Below are positions 26,887 to 35,500 of a stretch of DNA of 64,000 bases, piece after piece (position 1 is the stretch's first letter; every line of letters starts with the position of its first letter). This stretch comes from Flavobacterium jumunjinense. Lineage in GTDB: Bacteria; Bacteroidota; Bacteroidia; Flavobacteriales; Flavobacteriaceae. The notes beneath the pieces were generated by a model. The model was not told where the DNA came from and searched no databases. It saw nothing but the letters and a program-made list of their open reading frames with translations. The stretch lies in the NCBI RefSeq assembly GCF_021650975.2, contig NZ_CP091285.1, positions 2,914,001-2,978,000 of the forward strand, written 5' to 3'. The translations under genes were made by a program, and so were the position numbers.

Positions 26887-27372
26887 ATGAGTAATCATTA
26901 TAAACTAAACGTAAACAATACTTTTCAATTCGATCTTGATAACGATATTGTTTCTCAATTAGACGCTGTAAGTGTTGAAAAAGATAAATTTCACATTTTA
27001 AAAGACAACACACCTTATCAAGCAGAAATTATAGCAACCGATTTTATCAATAAAACCTATACGGTAAAAGTAAATAATACGACTTATACTGTAGCTATTG
27101 CGAATGCATTAGATATGTTGATAAAAGAAATGGGATTCGAAGTTGGTGCCTCAAAGCAAGTAAATGCAATTAAAGCACCTATGCCTGGTTTAATTTTAGA
27201 AATTGCTGTAGCAGTTGGACAAGAAGTAAAAGAAAACGATCCTTTATTGATATTAGAAGCCATGAAAATGGAAAATAGTATATTGTCGCCTCGTGAGGGA
27301 GTAATCAAATCGGTTACAATGACAAAAGGAGCAGCAGTAGAAAAAGGAGCTTTATTAATTGAATTCGAGTAA
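26887..27372 (+). CDS. Biotin carboxyl carrier subunit of acyl-CoA carboxylase
   Basis: The 161-residue protein has an N-terminal strand-rich linker domain (1-85) followed by a biotinyl domain (about 92-161). The biotin-accepting Lys is in the invariant EAMKMEN motif, preceded by APMPGLIL. It is the first gene of a three-gene set (carrier, biotin carboxylase, carboxyltransferase). The unit architecture matches bacterial propionyl-CoA or acetyl/propionyl-CoA carboxylases, where biotin swings between the two active sites. There are 114 bases to the next gene with no terminator, so one operon is likely. Confidence 0.85.
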   Translation: MSNHYKLNVNNTFQFDLDNDIVSQLDAVSVEKDKFHILKDNTPYQAEIIATDFINKTYTVKVNNTTYTVAIANALDMLIKEMGFEVGASKQVNAIKAPMPGLILEIAVAVGQEVKENDPLLILEAMKMENSILSPREGVIKSVTMTKGAAVEKGALLIEFE

Positions 27373-27486
27373 AGAAAACAGAAAATAGAAACAAGATAAA
27401 AGAGCAATGAAACAAGAAAAAATAGTTTATAACAAACATCTTTCTTCTTTCAATGAAATGGTCTTTTTTCTTTCATCTTAAGAACA

Positions 27487-28926
27487 ATGAAAAAAATATT
27501 AGTAGCAAATCGTGGTGAAATTGCCATAAGAGTAATGCAAACAGCAAAGAAAATGGGAATCAAAACCGTTGCTGTTTATTCGGTTGCCGATAGAAATGCA
27601 CCTCATGTAAAATTTGCTGATGAAGCAGTTTGTATTGGAGAAGCACCTTCAAGTCAATCGTATTTACGAGGAGATAAAATAATAGAAGTTTGTAAACAAC
27701 TTAATGTAGATGGAATACATCCAGGATACGGATTTCTAAGTGAAAATGCAGACTTTGCCGATTTAGTAGAAAAAAGCAACATCACTTTCATTGGGCCTAA
27801 GTCGAAAGCTATGCACATGATGGGAAATAAATTAGCAGCTAAAGATGCTGTTAAAGATTATGATATCCCTATGGTTCCTGGTGTAGATGAAGCAATTACA
27901 GATATACCAAAAGCAAAAAAAGTTGCCGTTGAAATTGGTTTCCCAATTTTAATTAAAGCAGCAGCTGGTGGTGGTGGAAAAGGAATGCGTGTTGTAAATA
28001 ACGAAGCGGAATTTGAATCACAAATGAATCGTGCAGTTTCTGAAGCGGTTTCTGCTTTTGGAGATGGTTCTGTTTTTATCGAAAAATACGTTGGTTCTCC
28101 ACGTCATATCGAAATTCAAGTTATGGCTGATGGTCACGGAAATATCATTTACCTTTTCGAAAGAGAATGTTCTGTACAACGTCGTCATCAAAAAGTAGTA
28201 GAAGAAGCACCTTCATCGGTGTTAACACCTGAAATCCGTAAAGCAATGGGTGAAGCTGCTGTAAAAGTAGCCAAAGCTTGTGATTATTTAGGAGCGGGAA
28301 CAGTCGAATTTCTTTTAGACGAAAATAAAAATTTCTATTTCTTAGAAATGAATACGCGTTTGCAAGTAGAACATCCAGTAACGGAATTAATTACAGGAAT
28401 GGATTTAGTAGAAATGCAAATTCGTGTGGCTCGTGGTGAAGCGCTTACTGTAAAACAAGAAGACTTGCAAATTACTGGTCATGCAATGGAATTACGTGTT
28501 TATGCAGAAGATCCATTAAACGACTTTTTACCAAGTGTTGGGAATCTTGAAGTATATCAATTGCCTGTTGGCGAAGGAATTCGTGTAGATAACGGTTTCG
28601 AGCAAGGAATGGATGTACCCATTTATTATGATCCAATGTTAGCGAAGTTAATTACGTACGGAAAAACACGTGAAGAGTCTATCGAATTAATGATAAAAGC
28701 GATTGCTAATTATAAAGTAGAAGGAATTAGTACAACATTACCTTTTGGAACTTTTGTAATGGAACATGAAGCGTTTCGTTCAGGAGATTTTGATACACAT
28801 TTCGTGAAAAAATACTATGATGCTGAGGTATTGAAAGCTCAAGCGGCAAAAGAAGCAGAAATTGCTGCTTTAGTAGCTTTGAAAAAATATTTGGAAGACC
28901 AAAAGATAGTTCGATTACCTAATTAG
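27487..28926 (+). CDS. accC: Biotin carboxylase subunit
   Basis: The 479-residue ATP-grasp enzyme carboxylates biotin on the carrier protein using ATP and bicarbonate. It shows the N-terminal fold MKKILVANRGEIAIRVM, the glycine-rich ATP loop KAAAGGGGKGMRVV, ERECSVQRRHQKVVEEAPS, and the metal/biotin-binding FLEMNTRLQVEHPVTE. It is about 30 residues longer than E. coli AccC because of a charged C-terminal extension (KAQAAKEAEIAALVALKKYL). It lies between the carrier and carboxyltransferase genes. The symbol accC names the subunit; the physiological substrate may be acetyl-, propionyl- or another acyl-CoA. Confidence 0.92.
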   Translation: MKKILVANRGEIAIRVMQTAKKMGIKTVAVYSVADRNAPHVKFADEAVCIGEAPSSQSYLRGDKIIEVCKQLNVDGIHPGYGFLSENADFADLVEKSNITFIGPKSKAMHMMGNKLAAKDAVKDYDIPMVPGVDEAITDIPKAKKVAVEIGFPILIKAAAGGGGKGMRVVNNEAEFESQMNRAVSEAVSAFGDGSVFIEKYVGSPRHIEIQVMADGHGNIIYLFERECSVQRRHQKVVEEAPSSVLTPEIRKAMGEAAVKVAKACDYLGAGTVEFLLDENKNFYFLEMNTRLQVEHPVTELITGMDLVEMQIRVARGEALTVKQEDLQITGHAMELRVYAEDPLNDFLPSVGNLEVYQLPVGEGIRVDNGFEQGMDVPIYYDPMLAKLITYGKTREESIELMIKAIANYKVEGISTTLPFGTFVMEHEAFRSGDFDTHFVKKYYDAEVLKAQAAKEAEIAALVALKKYLEDQKIVRLPN

Positions 28927-29059
28927 AAGAAATTTTAAGACGGATAGATAAAAGACGGATAGATGATTGACATTTTCTATAATTAATGGTAAAATGTAAA
29001 TTGAGTAATATTTTTAGTCTATAATCTATTTGTCTATCATCTTTTATCTCAAAAAAAAC

Positions 29060-30601
29060 ATGCAAGACAAAATAAAAACATTAGAAGATAAATTAGCCCA
29101 AGCTTATTTAGGTGGAGGTGAAAAAAGAATAGCAAAACAACACGAAAAGAAAAAGTTAACGGCTCGTGAGCGTGTCAATTATTTAATGGACGAAGGTTCA
29201 TTTGAAGAAATTGGCGCATTAGTTACACATAGAACAACCGATTTCGGAATGCAAAACGAAATCTATTATGGAGATGGTGTAATTACAGGTTACGGGACTA
29301 TTAATGGGCGACCAGTGTATGTTTTTGCACAAGATTTTACCGTTTTTGGTGGAGCATTATCAGAAACACATGCAGAGAAAATATGCAAAGTTATGGACAT
29401 GGCTTTAAAAGCAAATGTTCCTATGATTGGTTTAAACGATTCTGGTGGTGCACGTATTCAAGAAGGAGTGCGTTCATTAGGAGGTTATGCGGATATTTTC
29501 TACAAAAACGTACAAGCCTCTGGGGTAATTCCTCAAATTTCTGCAATTATGGGACCATGCGCTGGTGGAGCCGTGTATTCTCCGGCTATGACCGATTTTA
29601 CCATGATGGTGGAAGGAAGTAGTTATATGTTTGTAACCGGACCAAGTGTTGTAAAAACGGTAACTAATGAAGAAGTAACTGCCGAAGAATTAGGTGGAGC
29701 AAGTACGCATTCTACAAAATCGGGAGTGGCACATATTACGTCTACAAACGATATTGAATGTTTAGAAGATTTAAAAAGATTATTGAGCTATTTACCTCAA
29801 AGTAATAAAGAATTGCCAACAAAATTACCTTACGAATTAAACGATGAGGTTCGTGAACAATTGGCAAATCTTATTCCAGATAATGCGAATAAGCCTTACG
29901 ATATGCACGATGTTATTAAAGGTATTATTGATGAAGAATCGTTTTACGAAATTCATAAAAATTATGCCGAAAACATTATTGTAGGTTTTGCAAGAATTGG
30001 TGGTAGAAGTGTTGGAGTAGTAGCCAACCAACCGATGTTTTTAGCAGGTTGTTTAGATGTAAATTCGTCTATAAAAGCAGCGCGTTTTACACGTTTTTGT
30101 GATGCGTTTAATATTCCATTATTAGTATTGGTAGATGTACCCGGTTTCTTACCAGGAACAGATCAAGAATGGAACGGAATTATCGTTCACGGAGCAAAAT
30201 TATTATATGCATTAAGTGAAGCAACTGTGCCAAAAGTGACTGTAATTACACGTAAAGCCTATGGTGGAGCGTATGACGTAATGAATTCGAAACACATTGG
30301 TGCCGACTTTAATTTTGCTTGGCCAAGTGCAGAAATTGCAGTAATGGGAGCCAAAGGAGCTTCAGAGATTATCTTTAAGAAAGAAATTAGCGAAGCAAAC
30401 GATCCTGCAGCAAAACTTTTAGAAAAAGAAGCAGAATATGCAGAGAAATTTGCAAATCCATATAGCGCAGCACAACGCGGCTTTATCGATGAGGTTATTT
30501 TACCACAAGACACGCGCAGAAAATTGCTTAAAGCATTTAGTATGCTAGAACACAAAGTAGTTGATACTCCAAAACGCAAACACGGAAATATTCCTTTATA
30601 A
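29060..30601 (+). CDS. Acyl-CoA carboxylase carboxyltransferase (beta) subunit, PccB-like
   Basis: The start is set at ATG 29060 ([20 protein letters not shown]), the usual N-terminus; the frame extends 10 codons above. The 513 residues cover both crotonase-fold halves of the carboxyltransferase. They include [40 protein letters not shown] and, in the second half, [26 protein letters not shown] and [12 protein letters not shown]. These match propionyl-CoA carboxylase beta subunits. It transfers carboxyl from biotin to acyl-CoA, probably giving methylmalonyl-CoA. It is the third gene of the carboxylase set and is followed by a terminator. Confidence 0.92.
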   Translation: MQDKIKTLEDKLAQAYLGGGEKRIAKQHEKKKLTARERVNYLMDEGSFEEIGALVTHRTTDFGMQNEIYYGDGVITGYGTINGRPVYVFAQDFTVFGGALSETHAEKICKVMDMALKANVPMIGLNDSGGARIQEGVRSLGGYADIFYKNVQASGVIPQISAIMGPCAGGAVYSPAMTDFTMMVEGSSYMFVTGPSVVKTVTNEEVTAEELGGASTHSTKSGVAHITSTNDIECLEDLKRLLSYLPQSNKELPTKLPYELNDEVREQLANLIPDNANKPYDMHDVIKGIIDEESFYEIHKNYAENIIVGFARIGGRSVGVVANQPMFLAGCLDVNSSIKAARFTRFCDAFNIPLLVLVDVPGFLPGTDQEWNGIIVHGAKLLYALSEATVPKVTVITRKAYGGAYDVMNSKHIGADFNFAWPSAEIAVMGAKGASEIIFKKEISEANDPAAKLLEKEAEYAEKFANPYSAAQRGFIDEVILPQDTRRKLLKAFSMLEHKVVDTPKRKHGNIPL

Positions 30602-30606
30602 AATAA

Positions 30607-30630
30607 AAACCACCGCAAGGTGGTTTTTTT
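30607..30630 (+). terminator. Rho-independent terminator of the carboxylase operon
   Basis: ACCACC-GCAA-GGTGGT followed by T7 lies directly after the carboxyltransferase stop codon. The A-run before it may also serve the convergent gene ending at 30656. Confidence 0.85.
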
Positions 30631-30655
30631 ATCTCTTTTTTTAGAATTCAAATAT

Positions 30656-31348
30656 CTATTTTATCTCAAAACGAGCTTTTATTTCAAAGCGAATAAGTAT
30701 TGGTTTAAAACCTGTTGGGCTTGAGTCTAGTTTACTATTAAAAGAATTCGAACTAAATGTATTAGCTCTTGCAAAAGAATCGTTATCTATTTCTTCTATA
30801 ATTAATGGATCACCACGTTCTTTGCCTAAGCTTTGAAGTAAATAATCAGCTTTCAATTTCGCCTGATTTAAAGCTTCAATTTTAACTTGTTTTCTAAACT
30901 CAGTAATCTTAGAATGTGTAAACTCGGAAAATTCAATTCGGTCAAAACCTTTAAAGTTGAGTTCATTTATAAAATCATCCATTATATAGAAATCATTGAA
31001 TTTTATTTTATAAGTTTTACTGATTAAAGTTTCTTTCTTTTTAGCTCTATTAAATGATCTTATGTTTTCAGTAATGATATTTTCTTTTTTAATTTCAAAA
31101 TCATTAACAATTTTAAATAACTCTTTTTCAACAGAATCTAACTCCACTTTTGTTTTATAATGCTTCGCTTTACTATTGTTTTTATATTCTTCTTCCCAAT
31201 ATTCAGTAATAATGACTTTTACAAAGAACTGATCTGGAGTTACCTCTAAAACGCTAGAGCCTGTCACATCAATATATTTTGGAGTTTCATTTTGAGAGAA
31301 AGTTAAGAGAGTGCAAAATAAAAAGAAAAAAGGAAAAATATGTTTCAT
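30656..31348 (-). CDS. Secreted SIMPL-domain (DUF541) protein
   Basis: The start is set at ATG 31348 (signal peptide MKHIFPFFFLFCTLLTFSQ); the open frame runs 37 codons upstream without a domain and overlaps the next gene. The 230-residue protein has the SIMPL/DUF541 core: IDVTGSSVLEVTPDQFFVKV at the start, a long helix-rich middle, then FSEFTHSKITEFRKQVKIEALNQAKLKADYLLQSLG, which is the family's signature helix (written here in parts). It is probably periplasmic. The family's molecular role is poorly known, with links to stress and kinase signalling. It is followed by the carboxylase operon in the convergent direction. Confidence 0.75.
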   Translation of the reverse strand: MKHIFPFFFLFCTLLTFSQNETPKYIDVTGSSVLEVTPDQFFVKVIITEYWEEEYKNNSKAKHYKTKVELDSVEKELFKIVNDFEIKKENIITENIRSFNRAKKKETLISKTYKIKFNDFYIMDDFINELNFKGFDRIEFSEFTHSKITEFRKQVKIEALNQAKLKADYLLQSLGKERGDPLIIEEIDNDSFARANTFSSNSFNSKLDSSPTGFKPILIRFEIKARFEIK

Positions 31349-31412
31349 GTTTTTTTTATTAGTTGGATAAAATAATGGAATTTGTGTCTTTTTTAGAATA
31401 GTAATTAAAGAA

Positions 31413-31889
31413 TTATTGTATAGGTACCCAAACTTCTTCTTCTGTTTCTGGGTTTTCATGTCCTAAATAGTTATCGCCCATTACTGCAAAATGAGGGCGA
31501 TCATCTATAGTATATTCCGAATTGGGTAACCATTCTGCATAAATATAGTGCGTGGTTTTTGGGAAATCTGCACTTGTACCTTTATGAAGAAAAACAGCAT
31601 ACTTGCCAGCTGGTAAATCAAATTGTTGAAAATTTTCAGGAACAAAATCATAGTTTTTTACTGCTACCAAAGCAAATTTTGTAAACGCAGTTGTAGGTGT
31701 AAACTCCTCAAAAGTTTCACCATTGTAAATTTGTAGTGAAAATAAATCGGCACTTACAGCATTTTTAATTTCTTTTAATCGAGGCATCAATTGTTGCCAA
31801 ATCTTCACCGTTTGATCATTAGCCATCGTGGTTTTAATAGAAAAACCAATCATTTTCTTTGCGGTAATTGTTTCAGTTTTTAAGAACAT
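31413..31889 (-). CDS. GyrI-like small-molecule-binding (AraC effector-binding) protein
   Basis: This is a stand-alone 158-residue effector-binding domain of the GyrI/AraE_bind fold. It shows ETITAKKMIGFSIKTTM at the start, IWQQLMPRLKEI, VAVKNYDFVPENFQQFDLPAGKYAVFLHKG, HYIYAEWLPNSEYTIDDRPHF (two strands around the ligand pocket) and a C-terminal EEEVWVPI. No DNA-binding domain is attached. Such proteins bind or slowly hydrolyse small hydrophobic cations or act as toxin antagonists. It is 3 bases downstream of the RDD gene on the same strand, so the two are probably co-transcribed. Confidence 0.75.
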   Translation of the reverse strand: MFLKTETITAKKMIGFSIKTTMANDQTVKIWQQLMPRLKEIKNAVSADLFSLQIYNGETFEEFTPTTAFTKFALVAVKNYDFVPENFQQFDLPAGKYAVFLHKGTSADFPKTTHYIYAEWLPNSEYTIDDRPHFAVMGDNYLGHENPETEEEVWVPIQ

Positions 31890-31891
31890 AA

Positions 31892-32275
31892 TTATTTATA
31901 TATTACGATAGAACCCGATGCTAAATCATGCAGTGTTCTTTTGTTATCGGATGTAAAAAAAGTAATGAAAGAAACCCAGCCTAATACCATTTTAATACCA
32001 TATCGAAGTAATGCATTTATAAAGTTAATTTTTTGAGACTCATCATTTGCTTTCCTTACTTTAATTCCAGCATAGTTCTGACCAATTGTAGCCCCTTTTA
32101 TAGAAACTAACAATGGTTCATATAAAATGAAATAGAGCACAAATAAGAAAGCTTTCATTATTTCTGGAGTGTTTTCAAATGAATTTAAAACGTCACTTGT
32201 AATAATAATCAAGGCAATAAGAATAATAGCATCAATTGTAAGACCTTTAATTCTGTCTAGTAGGTTTGGATACAT
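31892..32275 (-). CDS. RDD-family membrane protein
   Basis: The start is set at ATG 32275 (MYPNLLDRIKGLTIDAIIL), where the RDD domain begins; the open frame has 23 more codons upstream. The 127-residue protein has three predicted membrane helices (about 14-33, 42-60, 93-112). It carries the family's conserved polar residues: Arg in LLDRIKG, Asp in TIDAII, and the GATIGQNYAGIKV strand before the last helix. RDD proteins are implicated in ion transport or stress, but the substrate here is unknown. It forms a pair with the GyrI-like gene. Confidence 0.75.
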   Translation of the reverse strand: MYPNLLDRIKGLTIDAIILIALIIITSDVLNSFENTPEIMKAFLFVLYFILYEPLLVSIKGATIGQNYAGIKVRKANDESQKINFINALLRYGIKMVLGWVSFITFFTSDNKRTLHDLASGSIVIYK

Positions 32276-32344
32276 GTTTTTTTTTAAATGAATGTCAAGG
32301 AAAATAAACGGGTTAAATATTGGCAGAAAACTTTTCAAAGTCAA

Positions 32345-32536
32345 ATATAAACAAATTATACTACGAAGGGCTTGGGGCAGTACTACAAAATAGCTTCAAT
32401 AACAAAAAGAATAGGCTACTTTATAAAAGTAATTTTTGATTTAATTCTATAGTTGTTTAGTAAAATACGGCATTTTAGAAAAAAGCATTAAAAAAGAAAT
32501 TGGACAGTAAATAATCAGCGTAGTTCAAAACACCGA
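32345..32536. other. Intergenic region before repeat array
   Basis: Nothing clearly functional is seen here. It is AT-rich sequence between the divergent RDD gene and the 21-bp repeat array, probably including the RDD promoter. Confidence 0.4.
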
Positions 32537-32729
32537 CAGAGTAGGTCATAAGACTATCAGAGTAGCAAACTAGAGCAACAGAGTAAGAAAAATGTCGTCA
32601 GAGTAGGTCACAAGACTATCAGAGTAGCAAACTAGACTTCCAGAGTAAGAAAAATGTCGTCAGAGTAGGTCACAAGACTGTCAGAGTAGCAAACTAGACC
32701 AACAGAGTAAGAAAAATGCAGTCAGAGGG
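32537..32729 (+). repeat. 21-bp-phased tandem repeat array (62-bp higher-order unit)
   Basis: The heptamer CAGAGTA (last copy CAGAGGG) starts at 32537, 32558, 32579, 32599, 32620, 32641, 32661, 32682, 32703 and 32723, i.e. every 20-21 bases. Every third copy makes a nearly exact 62-base unit repeated three times (32537, 32599, 32661). Spacing is two helical turns, so all copies face the same side of the DNA, as in a protein-binding array. The period is not a multiple of three overall, so coding is excluded. It lies 240 bases upstream of a tyrosine recombinase and is related in sequence to the inverted array at 53326. Confidence 0.85.
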
Positions 32730-32968
32730 GAGTAGTTCAAAATGGTGTAGGAGCAGCATATTTTTTTATTAGAGTAGTATATTATTTTGTTTATACGAAA
32801 AATTTAAAATAAAACAGCTAATTTTTGACGCCAAACGCATTGCGTCTGAAGTAGAAAAAACGTTTTTAACACTAAATGCTCAGTTTTTGAACTGAAATTT
32901 TATAATTATTTTAACCATTAAAAAAACAAACAATTTTAGTATATTTATAATTGTAAAAGCCATATCAC

Positions 32969-34007
32969 ATGAACTGGAAAGCCGAATTAATAACCTATAA
33001 AGGAGAAAAACGTATTGCTGTTATATTTGCAAAAAATGCTAGACTAATTGCTCGTATCAAAACTTTTGATGGAGCCAGATGGAGTGCTTCTAAAAAATAT
33101 TGGCACTTGCCTGATACGATTGACAATAGAATTCGTTTCAAAATTTCTTCGCCACTTCTTCCTTCAATGGAAGGAATACAACAGTTAGAACAATTTAAAC
33201 ATTGGTTGCAATCTAAACGCTATAGCGAGAATACTATAAAGACCTACAGCGAAGCGCTACAATCTTTTTTAACATTTTTCAATCAGAAATCTGTTTTTGA
33301 AATCACTAATGACGATGTTATTTTGTACAATACTGCTTATATTTTAAAAAACAAGCTTTCTTCTTCTTATCAAAATCAGATTGTGAATGCCATCAAACTG
33401 TATTTCAAAACCATTCGCAATGAAGTATTAGTTATAGAGAAAATTCATCGTCCGAAAAGAGAAAAAATATTGCCCAATGGTTTTGAGTAAAGAAGAAATA
33501 AAAGCCATTTTAGAAGTACCGAAAAACTTGAAGCACAAAGCTATGCTTTCCCTTATTTATAGCTGTGGTTTAAGAAGAAGTGAATTATTGCATTTAAAGC
33601 CAATCGACATAGATTCCAAAAGAAATATAGTTATTATAAGGCAATCTAAAGGGAAAAAGGATAGGATTACGCCATTATCACCAAAGATATTGGAATTGTT
33701 AAGAAGCTACTATAAAGCATATTCTCCAAAAATGTATCTTTTTGAAGGGCAAGAAAAAAGCACACCTTATTCTGCTAGAAGTTTAGAAGAAGTATTAAAA
33801 AAAAGTATTAAATTAGCATCTATAAATAAACCTGTAACATTGCACTGGCTTAGACACAGTTTTGCTACTCACTTATTAGAAAGTGGAACAGATTTACGAT
33901 ACATACAAGAGTTACTTGGACATAATAGTAGTAAAACAACTGAAATTTACACGCATGTAAGCACAAAAAACTTACAGCAGATTAAAAGTCCTTTTGATGA
34001 TTTGTAG
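32969..34007 (+). pseudogene. Tyrosine recombinase split by a frameshift at about 33480
   Basis: Two overlapping frames encode one integrase. The first (32969-33490) has an N-terminal strand domain (WSASKKYWHLPDT) and a SAM-like core-binding domain (LEQFKHWLQSKRYSENTIKTY). The second (33477-34007) has the catalytic domain: CGLRRSELL (Arg I), GKGKKDR-like KGKKDRITPLS (Lys), HWLRHSFATHLLESG (His-x-x-Arg), LGHNSSKTTEIYTHV (His/Trp position and catalytic Tyr), then IKSPFDDL. The usual LPNVLSKEE join is broken at AATGGTTTTG, apparently by one extra G. No IntI-specific insert is present between boxes I and II. The gene faces the cassette-like array that starts 90 bases downstream. Confidence 0.8.
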
Positions 34008-34097
34008 AAAAATAAAACGCAATGATAATTGAGCCAATCTATACAAAAATGGGTAGCTATGCTCAACTAATTTGCAAAAAACTGAGCATATAAACGA
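34008..34097 (+). other. attI-like junction region between recombinase and first cassette
   Basis: About 90 bases separate the recombinase stop from the first GTT core (34098). They contain ATGCTCA ... TGAGCAT inverted repeats at about 34061-34091 with a 17-base loop, ending just before TAAACGAGTTGTGCG. By position this would be the primary recombination site of an integron-like system. The assignment is inferred only from location and hairpin. Confidence 0.35.
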
Positions 34098-35295
34098 GTT
34101 GTGCGTAATTTTAAGAAACCTCGTAAATTAAGATGAAATGAAATTCTCAATTACCATAATGTTTTTAATCTTTTCCTTTATAACATTCGGACAAAATTCC
34201 AAATCACCAAAAAATATAAATCAAGCAATTAGAAAGTTAGATAAAAGCCTAACTATAGAAACTAAAGAGAAATTAACAAAAATTTCTTCTGATAGTTTGC
34301 TGATATTTTACAAAAATTCCAAATCGGAATTTGACATTATGGAAGAATGGTTTTATAAATGGACTCAAATGAGTACAACAAGAGATGCAAGCCTCGGAAA
34401 ATATTACAAAAATAAAGGATTGGAAATTCCTAATGATATGATTGAAGTCGTACTTAAAACTTATCAAAATAAATTAAAAGGTAATAAAGTAAACCACGAT
34501 GAAATATTAAAAACATTCCTAATAAGACAACAAAAGAATAACAAAGAAAATGAAATCCGATATTTAACAGATAGTTTAGGTGGATTTTATATCCCGAAAG
34601 ACCTTGACGATGCAATAAATTCACTTAATAAAATATATTCAGATAGCGTTAAATTAAAAATCACAAAACTTACAGAAGAAGATTATGTATCTGGAAATTA
34701 CAGATTTGGAATTGGGTTATGGATGAGAAATAATTGGCAGCTTTGGGGTGGTTCTCGACTTTCTAAATTTTTTCAAAATAATAGAATTAGTCATCCAGAA
34801 TCAATGTCTGTTGTAATTTTAGAAAGTTATTATCGCTATTTAAAAAATGAAGATATCCGTTTTGAGGAACAAATTAAAGAGTATGTTGAATGGGAAGAAA
34901 AATCAAAAAAAGACAAAATAGAACTCGAAAAAAAAGAGTTTAAAGAAAAACAAGAGACATTTGCTGAATTGAAAGTTGGTGATATTCTGGAATTCAATTA
35001 TAAATATGGTTTTTCTAGCCAAAGTCAGGAAGATAAATGGATGGATGATATTTGTTTAGCAAAAGGTATCTTAATAGAAAAAGATGAACAAAATTTAGAA
35101 ATTAAAGTAAAAGTTATTGAAAGCTGTGACAGAAAAGGTATTCTAATTTACAACAATGATAATGTTCAGATATATGACAACGATACTAAAGAATGGACAG
35201 AACCAAAAAGAAGAATTGTAAAGTATTTAAAAAAAGGAAAATCAGCGTGGTTTACTCTGGACAAATGGGATTTGGAATAAAAAACTACGCACAAC
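34098..35295 (+). mobile_element. Cassette-like unit 1 (GTTGTGCGTA ... TACGCACAAC)
   Basis: The unit begins with GTTGTGCGTA (34098-34107) and ends with its exact reverse complement TACGCACAAC (35286-35295). It encloses one gene with its start 40 bases inside. In integrons the start of a cassette pairs in this way with the R'' core of its own attC. Confidence 0.6.
34138..35280 (+). CDS. Secreted protein with two DUF6794-like domains (cassette cargo)
   Basis: The 380-residue protein has a signal peptide (1-18, ITFGQ). It shows two copies of a helical domain. The second is clearer (about 152-245): IPKDLDDAINSLNKIYSD, then WMRNNWQLWGGSRLSKFFQ, then ISHPESMSVVILESYYRYL. This matches the DUF6794 pattern of Bacteroidota. 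The first copy (about 22-125) keeps the 'Dxmie..ky' end but lost the Trp-rich core. A Lys/Glu-rich helix (250-277) leads to a small beta domain (VGDILEFNYKYG ... VKVIESCDRKG). Function unknown. It is the only gene in cassette-like unit 1 and its stop lies 5 bases before the R'' core. Confidence 0.6.
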   Translation: MKFSITIMFLIFSFITFGQNSKSPKNINQAIRKLDKSLTIETKEKLTKISSDSLLIFYKNSKSEFDIMEEWFYKWTQMSTTRDASLGKYYKNKGLEIPNDMIEVVLKTYQNKLKGNKVNHDEILKTFLIRQQKNNKENEIRYLTDSLGGFYIPKDLDDAINSLNKIYSDSVKLKITKLTEEDYVSGNYRFGIGLWMRNNWQLWGGSRLSKFFQNNRISHPESMSVVILESYYRYLKNEDIRFEEQIKEYVEWEEKSKKDKIELEKKEFKEKQETFAELKVGDILEFNYKYGFSSQSQEDKWMDDICLAKGILIEKDEQNLEIKVKVIESCDRKGILIYNNDNVQIYDNDTKEWTEPKRRIVKYLKKGKSAWFTLDKWDLE

Positions 35296-35339
35296 AGCTA
35301 AGGTTTCGTTGCGTGCGTAGCACGAACAATGAAACCCGT
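35286..35339 (+). repeat. attC-like site 1
   Basis: TACGCACAAC-AGCTAAGG is followed by a hairpin in which GGTTTCGTTGCGTGC pairs imperfectly with GCACGAACAATGAAACC, then CCGTG, where AACGT is expected. It has the same architecture as the site at 42799. Its right half runs directly into the left end of a MITE-like sequence. Confidence 0.55.
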
Positions 35340-35430
35340 GTTGAACGGAACCGCTGAGATTCCGCAACTATGGGTTTTTCGAAAAGATTGTTTAGAGATA
35401 CAGAGGATGATTTTATATCCTCTTTTTTGT
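35340..35430 (+). repeat. Partial MITE-like element interrupted by IS91-type element
   Basis: GTTGAACGGAACCG, then a GATTCC segment, TATGG and TTTTTCGAAAAG match the left half of the 126-base element at 42849. The right half is missing and is replaced by the IS91-type element. A hairpin AGAGGAT ... ATCCTCT with T6 follows at 35402-35430. Confidence 0.5.
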
Positions 35431-35500
35431 GGAGTAAAACCAAGGTGTTTTTTAAGTGTTTTTCCATCACTTTTAAGCATAAATTCCCTTACCCATAAGA

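Noticed and set aside
32537..32729. Possible CRISPR array (62-base repeating unit)
   Set aside because: The units are contiguous and nearly identical along their whole length, with no variable spacers, and no cas gene is present. The true period is 20-21 bases.
32969..34007. Canonical IntI integron integrase
   Set aside because: Motifs of a tyrosine recombinase are present, but the segment between the Lys motif and HxxR is too short to hold the IntI-specific insert.
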